Source: Conexibacter arvalis (GTDB taxonomy: Bacteria; Actinomycetota; Thermoleophilia; Solirubrobacterales; Solirubrobacteraceae). Taken from it: a DNA stretch of 64,000 nt. Positions 1-7,266 of this stretch are shown here, one piece after another (the stretch's first letter is position 1; every line of letters begins with the position of its first letter). Location of the stretch: contig NZ_JACHNU010000004.1 of assembly GCF_014199525.1 (NCBI RefSeq), forward strand, positions 1-64,000, read 5' to 3'. The notes below the pieces were generated by a model. It saw only the letters and a list, made by a program, of their open reading frames with translations, was not told where the DNA came from and made no database searches. Made by a program: the position numbers and the translations under genes.

Positions 1-2
1 AC

Positions 3-41
3 AGCACCTCCCCGACGACGCCGACCACGGCATCGTCTTAA
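3..41 (+). CDS. Possible 3' end of an upstream gene (partial)
   Basis: An open frame enters from the left edge and stops at TAA (39-41). It encodes only about 12 residues, rich in Ser, Thr and Pro, which would suit a low-complexity C-terminus. A strong terminator-like hairpin begins 13 bases later, consistent with a gene ending here. The fragment is too short to identify, and it could be chance. Confidence 0.3.
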   Translation, partial: STSPTTPTTASS

Positions 42-53
42 AGCCCCCGGACA

Positions 54-86
54 GCACAAACCCCGGCCACAGGCCGGGGTTTGTGC
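54..86. terminator. Perfect 15-bp hairpin, terminator-like
   Basis: Arms 54-68 and 72-86 are perfectly complementary around a 3-base loop. The outer end of the stem is AAA/TTT, so the hairpin could act in either direction. It could end a gene entering from the left or the tRNA-Asn transcript from the right. Confidence 0.7.
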
Positions 87-114
87 GACACCCTCAAGCG
101 CGGGCCTTTTCTGG

Positions 115-190
<76 letters not shown>

Positions 191-258
191 TCGTGCGGCT
201 TGGGCATGGTAGCGGGTTGCGCGCGGAAGCGGTCGGCACTGCGATAGATTCAGCATAG

Positions 259-1563
259 ATGCAAGCTGTCGAGCAACGGGGCCCGACCCGCCGCGCGTGG
301 CTGGTGTGGGGCGTCGGGGCGGCGCTCTACTTCACCGCGGTCTTCCACCGCATGGCGCTCGGCGTCGCCGGGCTGCGCGCCGAGCAGCGGCTCGGCTTCG
401 AGCACGAGGTGCTCGCCAGCTTCACGGCGCTGCAGTTCCTGATCTACCTGCTGATGCAGATCCCGGCCGGGCTGGCCGCCGACCGGATCGGCCCGCGCCG
501 CACGCTCGCCGCCGGCCTGATCGCGATCGCCGCCGGCGAGCTCGTCTTCGCGCTCGCCCAGAGCGTGCCGCCGGCGATCGCCGGACGGGCGCTGATCGGC
601 TGCGGCGACGCGCTGATCCTGATCAACGTCCTGCGCCTGGCGCAGTCGTGGTTCCCGCCGCGGATGGGCTCGCTGCTGGCGGCGCTGACCGGCGTCGTCG
701 GCGCGCTCGGGCAGCTGCTCGGGACGATCCCGCTGCAGCTCGCGCTCGACCACCTTGGCTGGACCGCGACCTTCGCCGGCAGCAGCGTCGCGACGCTCGC
801 GCTGGCGGCCGTCGCCTTCTCCGTCATCCGCGATCGGCCGCCCGGCGTCCCCGCGCCGGACGCGAGCGCCCACGCCCCGATCGGCGCGACGCTGAGGGCC
901 GCGTGGGCGCGCCCCGGCACCCGCCACGGCTTCTGGGCCCATCTCGGCCTGATGGGCCCCTTCCAGGTCGTCAGCGCGCTGTGGGGCGCCCCGTTCCTGA
1001 TCGAGGGCCAGCAGTTCGACGAGCGCGCCGCCGCCGCGTACCTGCTCGTGCTCTCCGCCGGCATGGCCGTCGCGGGACCGCTCGTCGGCCACCTCGCCGA
1101 CCGCGGCGCCCGCGCGCAGAACCGCACGCTGCTGGCGCTCAACGCGCTGGTGCTCGGCACCTGGGCGACGATCCTGCTGTGGCCCCGCGTGGGCGACGTG
1201 CCCCATCCGCTGCTGCTCGCCGGCTTCGCGCTCTGCGGCGCCGGCGCGGCCGGCGGCATGGTCGCCTTCGACCTCGGCCGCCGCGAGAACCCGGCGGCGT
1301 CGGCCGGCGCCGCGACCGCGATCGTCAACTGCGGCGGATTCCTCGCCGGCATCGCCTCGCTCCAGCTCGCCGGCCTGCTGCTCGGCGCCGACCCCGACGC
1401 GGCCCGCTTCCGCGTCGCGCTGGCGCCGATGCTCTGCTTCTCGGCGCTCGCGCTGGCGCAGGCCGTCCGCTACACCCGCCTGCGCGAGCGCCGCGCGGCG
1501 GAGGCTGCGGCCGACGCCGCGCCGGCGCAGACGGAGCCTGCAGCCGCCGCGGCCAGCCCGTAG
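259..1563 (+). CDS. MFS transporter
   Basis: This 434-residue integral membrane protein belongs to the major facilitator superfamily. It has about 12 hydrophobic segments in two halves, separated by a hydrophilic stretch near residues 190-215. The first cytoplasmic loop carries the DRIGPRR motif expected between TM2 and TM3. The substrate cannot be told from sequence. There is no Shine-Dalgarno sequence. A TAGATT hexamer at 245-250 lies 8 bases before the ATG, the leaderless layout seen repeatedly in this window. The C-terminus is an Ala/Glu-rich cytoplasmic tail. It is divergent from tRNA-Asn and unrelated to the downstream small genes. Confidence 0.88.
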   Translation: MQAVEQRGPTRRAWLVWGVGAALYFTAVFHRMALGVAGLRAEQRLGFEHEVLASFTALQFLIYLLMQIPAGLAADRIGPRRTLAAGLIAIAAGELVFALAQSVPPAIAGRALIGCGDALILINVLRLAQSWFPPRMGSLLAALTGVVGALGQLLGTIPLQLALDHLGWTATFAGSSVATLALAAVAFSVIRDRPPGVPAPDASAHAPIGATLRAAWARPGTRHGFWAHLGLMGPFQVVSALWGAPFLIEGQQFDERAAAAYLLVLSAGMAVAGPLVGHLADRGARAQNRTLLALNALVLGTWATILLWPRVGDVPHPLLLAGFALCGAGAAGGMVAFDLGRRENPAASAGAATAIVNCGGFLAGIASLQLAGLLLGADPDAARFRVALAPMLCFSALALAQAVRYTRLRERRAAEAAADAAPAQTEPAAAAASP

Positions 1564-1617
1564 ACTCGCGGACGATCGACCGACGCGGGGGAAGCGGATG
1601 ACGAGGGGGAACGCGGC

Positions 1618-1851
1618 GTGCGGTTTCCGGCGCTCAAGCCACAGCAGCTGCTCGCCGTCCTGCGGCGCGAGCCGCTCGGCTACGAGATCGTGCGGCAGAA
1701 GGGGTCGCACCGGCGGCTCCGCTCGCGCAACGGCCACCCCGACATCGGCTTCTCGTTCCACGACGGCATTACGATCCCACCGGGCCTCGTGAAGAAGGTC
1801 CTTGTTGCAGATGTCGGGCTGAGCGAAGATGAGGCGAGGAAACTGCTCTGA
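1618..1851 (+). CDS. hicA: HicA-family toxin (YcfA-like mRNA interferase)
   Basis: This 77-residue basic protein has the size and core motif of HicA double-stranded-RNA-binding toxins, which cleave mRNA. The family's catalytic histidine lies in RQKGSHRR near residues 27-34, followed by the typical GITIPPG strand and a C-terminal helix. The start is GTG, preceded at about 8 bases by a GAGGGGGA ribosome binding site. The stop overlaps the next ATG (TGATG), so toxin and antitoxin are translationally coupled, with the toxin first. The family call is firm; activity is inferred. Confidence 0.82.
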   Translation: MRFPALKPQQLLAVLRREPLGYEIVRQKGSHRRLRSRNGHPDIGFSFHDGITIPPGLVKKVLVADVGLSEDEARKLL

Positions 1852-2147
1852 TGCGAACTGCGCAGCTGATCTACCACGCCGAGCCTGAGGGCTGGTGGGC
1901 CGCGTCGCCGGACCTGCCCGGCTACTCGGCGGTCGGCGCGAGCTTCGAGGAGGTGCGCGGCCTCGTGCGCGAGGGCGCGCCGTGGTGGGCGGAGGAGCAG
2001 CTCGAGCTGCGCCACCTCGTGCCCGGCCCGCGCTCGTGGTGGACCTCGCCGAGCGTCGGCCAGCGCACTCGCCTCGAGCTCGCGGCTCCCGGCCCCAATC
2101 CCGGACTGTCGATCCGCCCCAGCGGCGGTTTCCTGAAAGCGGCGTAA
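1851..2147 (+). CDS. hicB: HicB-like antitoxin
   Basis: This 98-residue protein is coupled to the upstream HicA-like gene by a TGATG overlap. The N-terminal 60 residues match the HicB partial RNase-H-like fold: a YHAEPEGWWAASPDLPGYSA stretch, then a helix beginning ASFEEVRGLVREG. HicB neutralises HicA and often represses its operon through a C-terminal helix-turn-helix or ribbon-helix-helix domain. Here residues 65-98 are Pro/Gly-rich and show no such domain, so autoregulation may be absent or depend on another factor. The role is inferred from pairing and fold. Confidence 0.72.
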   Translation: MRTAQLIYHAEPEGWWAASPDLPGYSAVGASFEEVRGLVREGAPWWAEEQLELRHLVPGPRSWWTSPSVGQRTRLELAAPGPNPGLSIRPSGGFLKAA

Positions 2148-2153
2148 GAGAAC

Positions 2154-2570
2154 ATGGAAGCTGATCTCCTCCTCTGCGATCACGCGGAGGCCATCAACGG
2201 CAAGCTGTACATCATGGGCGCGGCCTGGAACATGCTCCAGGCGCCCAACCAGGCGATCTCGGTCGCGCTGGCGATCGTGGTGAAGGTCGGCTGGGACGAG
2301 GCCGACCAGAGCCACGAGCTGGTCGCCGAGTTGCTCGACGCCGACGGCGAGCGGATCGTCATGAACGGCGAGGCGGTCGCGCCGAGCGGCCGCTTCGAGC
2401 TCGGCCGCCCGGCCGGCGTCAAGCCCGGATCGACGCTCAACATGCCGCTCGCGTTCAACCTCAGCGGGCTCGTGCTCGGCGTCGGCCAGTACGAGTGGCG
2501 CCTCACGATCGACGGCGACACGGTCGCGCGCGCACCGTTCGCGGTGGTCGAGCCGTTCGGCGTCGCGTAG
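2154..2570 (+). CDS. DUF6941-like conserved protein
   Basis: This soluble 138-residue protein opens with ADLLLCDHAEAINGKLYIMG, a pattern I recall from a family of unknown function (DUF6941) common in Actinobacteria. The rest reads as a beta-sandwich with alternating strands. No signal peptide, membrane segment or catalytic motif is visible. It starts six bases after the HicB-like gene, with a weak AAGAG ribosome site, so it may share that transcript. The function is unknown. Confidence 0.7.
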   Translation: MEADLLLCDHAEAINGKLYIMGAAWNMLQAPNQAISVALAIVVKVGWDEADQSHELVAELLDADGERIVMNGEAVAPSGRFELGRPAGVKPGSTLNMPLAFNLSGLVLGVGQYEWRLTIDGDTVARAPFAVVEPFGVA

Positions 2571-2624
2571 GCTCGCCCAGACGGCAGCAGGGCGACAGCG
2601 TCGATCCCGAGGAGGAGACCCGAG

Positions 2625-2939
2625 GTGAAGCTCTACGTGTGCTGGGGGACGTTCAACATCCCCGCCCGCAGACACCCGTGCCGTGACGCGCTCGACGCGC
2701 TGAAGGCGGCCGGCCACGACCCCGAGGTCGTGAAGGCATACGGGTTCGGCGGGTTCCCGAACGCGCTCAACGCCACCTCGGGGCGTCGCGAGGTGAAGCA
2801 GCTGACCGGCCAGTCGTGGGTCCCGGTGCTCGTCACCGACGAGGGCGAGGCGATCCACGACTCGGACAAGATCATCGCCTGGGCGGCCGCCCATCCCGCG
2901 GCCGACTCGGGCCGCGTCGGCGCCGCCGACGGCCACTGA
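2625..2939 (+). CDS. Glutaredoxin/GST N-terminal-domain-like protein
   Basis: This 104-residue thioredoxin-fold protein starts MKLYVCWGTFNIP and ends with a VPVLVTDEGEAIHDSDKIIAW segment. That segment has the cis-proline (VPVL) and the ESxxI-like glutathione-site helix of GST N-terminal and glutaredoxin domains. The usual CPYC active site is absent, but single cysteines occur near residues 6 and 19. The GTG start is preceded by GGAGGAG about 8 bases upstream. It is probably a cytoplasmic redox or binding protein; the substrate is unknown. Confidence 0.75.
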   Translation: MKLYVCWGTFNIPARRHPCRDALDALKAAGHDPEVVKAYGFGGFPNALNATSGRREVKQLTGQSWVPVLVTDEGEAIHDSDKIIAWAAAHPAADSGRVGAADGH

Positions 2940-3006
2940 GCCGCGGCGAGCGGGTGGGCGGGCGGGCGCGGATCGCGCGCCGCCCGCTCGCCCGCCGTCG
3001 CCCGCT

Positions 3007-3092
3007 CGCTCAGCGCTCGCCGCCCGCTCGCCAGCCCGCGCCGCGCGCCAGCCAACCGCTCAGCGCTGGCCGCCCGCTCAGCGCTCGCCCCG
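3007..3092. repeat. Imperfect repeat of the glycosyltransferase 3' end
   Basis: The unit CCGCTCAGCGCTSGCCGCC recurs near 3007, 3057 and 3075. The last copy contains the stop codon (TCA at 3078-3080) and final codons of the minus-strand glycosyltransferase. The other two copies lie just beyond that stop. This looks like local slippage duplication of the gene end. It is not a known mobile repeat. Confidence 0.55.
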
Positions 3093-4340
3093 CGCCAGCT
3101 GCTCGACGAGGTCGGCAGCCCGGCCCGCGGCGTCGTGGGCGCGGCTCCAGGCCGCCAGCTCCGCGGCCCGCCGCGCCAGCGCCGGCTCCCCGAGCGCCCG
3201 CTCCACCGCGAGCCGCAGCGCCCGCGGGCCGGTGAAGCGCCACGGCAGCCGCACCCCGGCGCCGGCCCAGTCGAGCCGGGCGGCGTTCTCGCCCATGTCG
3301 CCGGCGACCGGGGTCGCGACGACCGGCGTCCCCGACGCCAGCGCCCGCACCATCGTCCCGTGGCCGACGTGGCAGACGACGAGCGCGCAGCGCGGCATCG
3401 TCTGCGCATAGGAGAGCCACTCGACCAGCCGCGTGTTGGCCGGCACCGCCGCCGGCCCCGGCAGCGGCCGGCGGTTCCACGTCGCCAGCACGCGGATCGG
3501 CAGCTCGCCGAGGCCGGCGAGCGCCGCGCGCAGCAGTCTGTGGTCCTGGTCCTGGGCGGTCGAGGGCGCGACGAGGACGAGCGGCTCGTCGCCCGGCGGC
3601 GGCTCGACCGGCTCGGTCGGCGGCTCCCACAGCAGCGGCCCGACGACGTGCGTGTGCTCGGGCCACGCGCGCGGATACTCCAGCTGCGGGAAGGTGGCGA
3701 CGAGGCACAGACGCTCGCTGAGGCCGCCATGGACGCGCTCCACCGGCGCCAGCCCGAGCTGCGCGCGCGTCTCGTTCAGCTCGCGCTGCCCGTAGCGCAG
3801 CCCCTTCTCGACGAGCGGGTCGAGCCGGCGCCACAGCGCGCGCCCGGCGGCCGTCCGCGGCCAGCGGGCGCCGAACGAGTACGGGGCGGCGCCGGCGGGC
3901 GGCGCGGGGTGGACGTGCGGGATCAGCGTCGCGACCGGCACGCCCTCCAGCTCGCCGGCGAGCGCGGGGGCGAGCGTGAGGATGTCGGCGACGACCGCGT
4001 CGGGCCGCGCCCGCGCGACCGCCGGACGGGTCACCTCGACCGCTCTGACGACCGCCTCGTACATCGTCATCGGCCGCTCCATCGTCGGGAAGACCGCGTA
4101 CTCCGGAGCGGCGGCGAAGCGCATCCCGCCGGCCTCGACGTGGTCGCGCCAGCGCGACCACGTCTCCAGCGTCACGTCGTGGCCGCGGCGCGCCAGCTCG
4201 CTCCCCAGCGCGAGCATCGGGAAGGCGTGGCCGGGATCGCCGAAGGCGCCGAGGAAGAGCCGCAGCGGGGACCGCCGCGTCGCACCGCCAAGCGGTGCAG
4301 AAACTGCGTAGGTTTGATGAGGTTTAATGACGTTCGTCAC
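3078..4340 (-). CDS. UGT/MGT-type glycosyltransferase (GT-B fold)
   Basis: This 420-residue protein resembles macrolide- and UDP-glucuronosyl-type transferases, which move a sugar from a nucleotide donor to a small acceptor. The acceptor-binding N-domain begins LRLFLGAFGDPGHAFPML near residue 26. The donor signature HVGHGTMVRALASGTPVVATP lies near residues 325-345, followed by GDMGENAARL and GAG. The family's Asp/Glu-Gln donor contact appears as GDMGEN. The only in-frame early start is GTG at 4340, giving an AT-rich first 20 codons that look more like promoter DNA than coding sequence, so the true start is uncertain. It is divergent from the GGDEF gene. Acceptor and donor are unknown. Confidence 0.85.
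   Translation of the reverse strand: MTNVIKPHQTYAVSAPLGGATRRSPLRLFLGAFGDPGHAFPMLALGSELARRGHDVTLETWSRWRDHVEAGGMRFAAAPEYAVFPTMERPMTMYEAVVRAVEVTRPAVARARPDAVVADILTLAPALAGELEGVPVATLIPHVHPAPPAGAAPYSFGARWPRTAAGRALWRRLDPLVEKGLRYGQRELNETRAQLGLAPVERVHGGLSERLCLVATFPQLEYPRAWPEHTHVVGPLLWEPPTEPVEPPPGDEPLVLVAPSTAQDQDHRLLRAALAGLGELPIRVLATWNRRPLPGPAAVPANTRLVEWLSYAQTMPRCALVVCHVGHGTMVRALASGTPVVATPVAGDMGENAARLDWAGAGVRLPWRFTGPRALRLAVERALGEPALARRAAELAAWSRAHDAAGRAADLVEQLARGER
4328..4339. promoter_or_regulatory. Palindrome TGACG-N2-CGTCA in divergent control region
   Basis: A perfect 5+2+5 inverted repeat lies in an AT-richer patch (about 4300-4340) between the divergent glycosyltransferase and GGDEF genes. Its size and place suit an operator, but no cognate regulator is adjacent. 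Confidence 0.4.
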
Positions 4341-4423
4341 GGATGACCGGCACGGATGACCGAAGACAACGGGGCCCTATGCGCGAAGAGGCCACTGAGC
4401 GGCCGCGAGGATACGAGCAGACC

Positions 4424-6397
4424 ATGCCGCCAGGCGCAGCCGCGCCGGCAGCACCTGCCTCGGCGCGCCCGCCGACGCGGGCGCAGCGCCCGGCGCCGCG
4501 CGGCATGCGAAGGGTCCGGGGCGCGATCGCGGCATGCGCGATCGCGTTGGCGCTGCCGCTCGCGATCGCCGTCGCCGATCTGCCGGCCACCTGGTGGATC
4601 GCCGGCGCCGTCGTCGCCGCGCTCGCCGGCGCCGCGGGCGTCTTCGCGCTGGTGCGCGCGCTCTCGGGCCTCCGCGACGAGCATGCCCAGCTGGCCCAGC
4701 GCGAGGCCGACGCGCTGAGGATGGCCGAGCTCGACGAGCTGACCGGCCTGGGCAACTACCGCATGTTCTCGCGGCAGCTGGCGGCCGAGGTCGCGCGCTC
4801 GCGCCGCCACGACGATCCCTTCTCGCTCGTCCTGCTCGACCTCGACGGCTTCAAGGCGATCAACGACGAGCTCGGCCACCTCGCCGGCGACGACGCGCTG
4901 CGCCACGTCGCCGCCGCGCTGCGCGAGACGCTGCGCGAGGAGGACGTCTGCTGCCGCCAGGGCGGCGACGAGTTCGCCGTCATCGCCGTGCGCGCCGGCG
5001 CGCAGGAGGCGAGCGAGCTGGCCGAGCGGCTGGTGCGCGCGATCGAGCAGATCCCGTTCGGCGTCAACGGCGAGCGGCGGCTCGGAGCCGGGGCCGGCTG
5101 GGCGACCTTCGGCGAGCCGGCGCGCAGCGCCGACGAGCTGATCCTCCACGCCGACGCCGCCCTGCGCAGCGCCAAGCGCGAGACCGGCGGCGCCAGGTCG
5201 CCCGACCGCCCGCGGCCGAGCGGCCGACGCCCGGCCGCCGGCCGCCTCGGCCGCGGCGAGACGGCGCGCCTCGCGCTGCTGTCGGGCCTCGCGCGTGCGC
5301 TCGCCGGCGCGCGCGACGAGCGGACGCTCGCCGACACGACCGTCGCCTTCCTCACCGGCGCCTTCGACTCCATAGGCTCCGCCGCGCTGGCGCTCTGGCC
5401 GCACGCCGACCCGACGCACGCCGCGACGCTGTCGCCGCGCCTGGTCGTGCTCGGCTCCGGCGGCGAGCCCGACGACGCCGGCGGCGTGCTCGCCGCGCGC
5501 GCGAGCGTCCGCCGCGCGCTCGCCGCCGCCGGCCCGGCGGTCGTCGAGGACGATCCGCGCCTGCCGTGGCTCGACGGCGCGCCGGTCCGCAGCGAGCTGG
5601 CGGTCGCGGTCCCCGACGGCGACGGGACGTGGGGCTGCCTGCTGATCGCGTGCGACCGCCCGCGCGCCTACGGGATCGTCGAGCGGGCGCTCGCGGAGGC
5701 GATCGCCCAGCAGCTCGGCCGCGCGCTGTCGTGCCGGCGGCTGCTCGACAAGCTGAGCGTCTCGGGCTTCGGCGAGCTGTACCGGATCGCCGCCGACGCG
5801 GACGCGGAGAGGGCCGGAGCGGCGCGCTCCGGCGTCCCGGGGGAGGACGCCGAGCAGTGGCGCCTCGCCGACCTCGCCTGGCGCGTCGGCCGGGCGCTGG
5901 AGCTCGACGACGACGAGCGCCGCGCGCTCTACCTCGCCGCGCTGTTCCACAACGTCGGCACCGTCGGCGTGCCGGCGGCGCTGCTCGCCCATCCCGGCGA
6001 GCTGCACGACGACGAGCGGGCGATCCTGCGCGAGCATCCGCTGATAGGCGAGCGGATGCTGCGGGCGCTGCCGCTGCTGCGCGACGCGGCGCCGATCGTC
6101 CGCCACGAGCACGAGCGCTGGGACGGCGCCGGCTACCCCGACGGGCTCTCCGGCGACGAGATCCCGCTGGAGGCGCGGATCCTGCTCGCCTGCGACGTCT
6201 ACGTCTCGATGACCTCGCCACGGCCGTGGCGGCCGCCGCGCACCGCCGAGGCGGCCCGCGCCGAGCTGCGGCGCGTCTCCGGCGCGCAGCTCGACCCGCG
6301 CGTCGTCGACGCGCTGCTGGCGCTGCTCGACGGCGACCTCGGCGACGACGGCGCGCCGGACGACGACGAGCGCAGCGCCCAGCCGGCCGGCGTCTGA
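4424..6397 (+). CDS. Diguanylate cyclase (GGDEF) with degenerate HD-GYP domain
   Basis: This membrane protein of about 657 residues has two hydrophobic segments near residues 30-75, then a GGDEF domain with an intact GGDEF signature at 180-184 and the LDLDGFKAINDELGH substrate motif. It probably makes cyclic di-GMP. A variable GAF-like region of about 200 residues follows. The C-terminal HD-GYP domain keeps GYP (570-572) and HEHERWDGAG, but its HD pair reads H509-N510. The following GKIG-type motif reads GTVG, without lysine. Phosphodiesterase activity is therefore doubtful, and the domain may be a sensor. In-frame ATGs also occur at 4343 and 4379. I chose 4424 because it leaves room for divergent promoters; this is not proven. 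Confidence 0.85.
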   Translation: MPPGAAAPAAPASARPPTRAQRPAPRGMRRVRGAIAACAIALALPLAIAVADLPATWWIAGAVVAALAGAAGVFALVRALSGLRDEHAQLAQREADALRMAELDELTGLGNYRMFSRQLAAEVARSRRHDDPFSLVLLDLDGFKAINDELGHLAGDDALRHVAAALRETLREEDVCCRQGGDEFAVIAVRAGAQEASELAERLVRAIEQIPFGVNGERRLGAGAGWATFGEPARSADELILHADAALRSAKRETGGARSPDRPRPSGRRPAAGRLGRGETARLALLSGLARALAGARDERTLADTTVAFLTGAFDSIGSAALALWPHADPTHAATLSPRLVVLGSGGEPDDAGGVLAARASVRRALAAAGPAVVEDDPRLPWLDGAPVRSELAVAVPDGDGTWGCLLIACDRPRAYGIVERALAEAIAQQLGRALSCRRLLDKLSVSGFGELYRIAADADAERAGAARSGVPGEDAEQWRLADLAWRVGRALELDDDERRALYLAALFHNVGTVGVPAALLAHPGELHDDERAILREHPLIGERMLRALPLLRDAAPIVRHEHERWDGAGYPDGLSGDEIPLEARILLACDVYVSMTSPRPWRPPRTAEAARAELRRVSGAQLDPRVVDALLALLDGDLGDDGAPDDDERSAQPAGV

Positions 6398-6429
6398 GGA
6401 CGGCCGCGGGCCGGCGGTCTCCGACCCGC

Positions 6430-7155
6430 TCAGAGCGGATCGCCGGGGCGCTCGAAGATGATCTCGGGCACGAGGCAGGCGGGGGAGAGCTTCAACAGCA
6501 TCCGCACCGCCTCCGCGATGTCACGCGTCGTGATCATCGCCTCGGCGGCGACCCCGCCGGCCTTCGCGAAGTCGGTCATCGGCGTGTCGACGAACGCGGG
6601 GCAGAGAGCGGTCGAGCGGATCCCCTCGGTCGCCAGCTCCTTGTTCATCGCCTCGGTGAAGCCGACGACGGCCGCCTTCGTCGCCGAGTAGACCGACAGC
6701 CACGGCTGGCCGCGCTTGCCGGAGATCGACGCCGTGTTGACGACCAGCGCGCCGCGATGCTCGGCGGCCGCTGCGCGCAGCAGCCCGACGCACTCGCGGT
6801 AGAACAGCACGAGCGAGCGGACGTTGACGTCGAGCTGCATGTCGAGCCGCTTCGTCTCGATCTCGGCGACCGGCGCGCCGATTCCGACGCCGGCGTTGTT
6901 GACGAGCAGGTCGAGCCGGCCGTAGCGCTGCTCGTGCGCGGCGACGACCGCCTTGACCGCCTCCTCCTTGGAGAGCGCGGCGGCGACCTCCTGGACCTCG
7001 AGGCCCTTGGCGCGCAGCCCGTCGGCGGCGGCGGTCAGCTTCTCGGGACGGCGGGCGGCGAGCGTCAGCGCGTAGCCCTCCTCGCCGAGCATGCGGGCGA
7101 TCTCCAGCCCGATCCCGCTCGAAGCCCCCGTCACGATCGCCGCGCGCTGCGCCAT
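6430..7155 (-). CDS. SDR-family oxidoreductase
   Basis: This 241-residue classical short-chain dehydrogenase/reductase has the NAD(P)-binding TGASSGIG motif near residue 9 and the NNAGVG motif near residue 87. The catalytic Ser (TASIS) and YSATK follow near residues 142-160. An arginine pair after strand 2 (AARRPEK) favours NADP(H). A GGAGGG ribosome site lies about 6 bases before the ATG. It is convergent with the GGDEF gene. The substrate is unknown. Confidence 0.88.
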   Translation of the reverse strand: MAQRAAIVTGASSGIGLEIARMLGEEGYALTLAARRPEKLTAAADGLRAKGLEVQEVAAALSKEEAVKAVVAAHEQRYGRLDLLVNNAGVGIGAPVAEIETKRLDMQLDVNVRSLVLFYRECVGLLRAAAAEHRGALVVNTASISGKRGQPWLSVYSATKAAVVGFTEAMNKELATEGIRSTALCPAFVDTPMTDFAKAGGVAAEAMITTRDIAEAVRMLLKLSPACLVPEIIFERPGDPL

Positions 7156-7266
7156 CTCACCCTCCGGTCATCCGCTCGTGGAGCGGGGCCGCGCCCCGCG
7201 GCGCGTATCCAATCACTCGCGCGACGGCCGGCTCCCCGCTTGCCGCCGCCCCAATACGCTTCGCCG

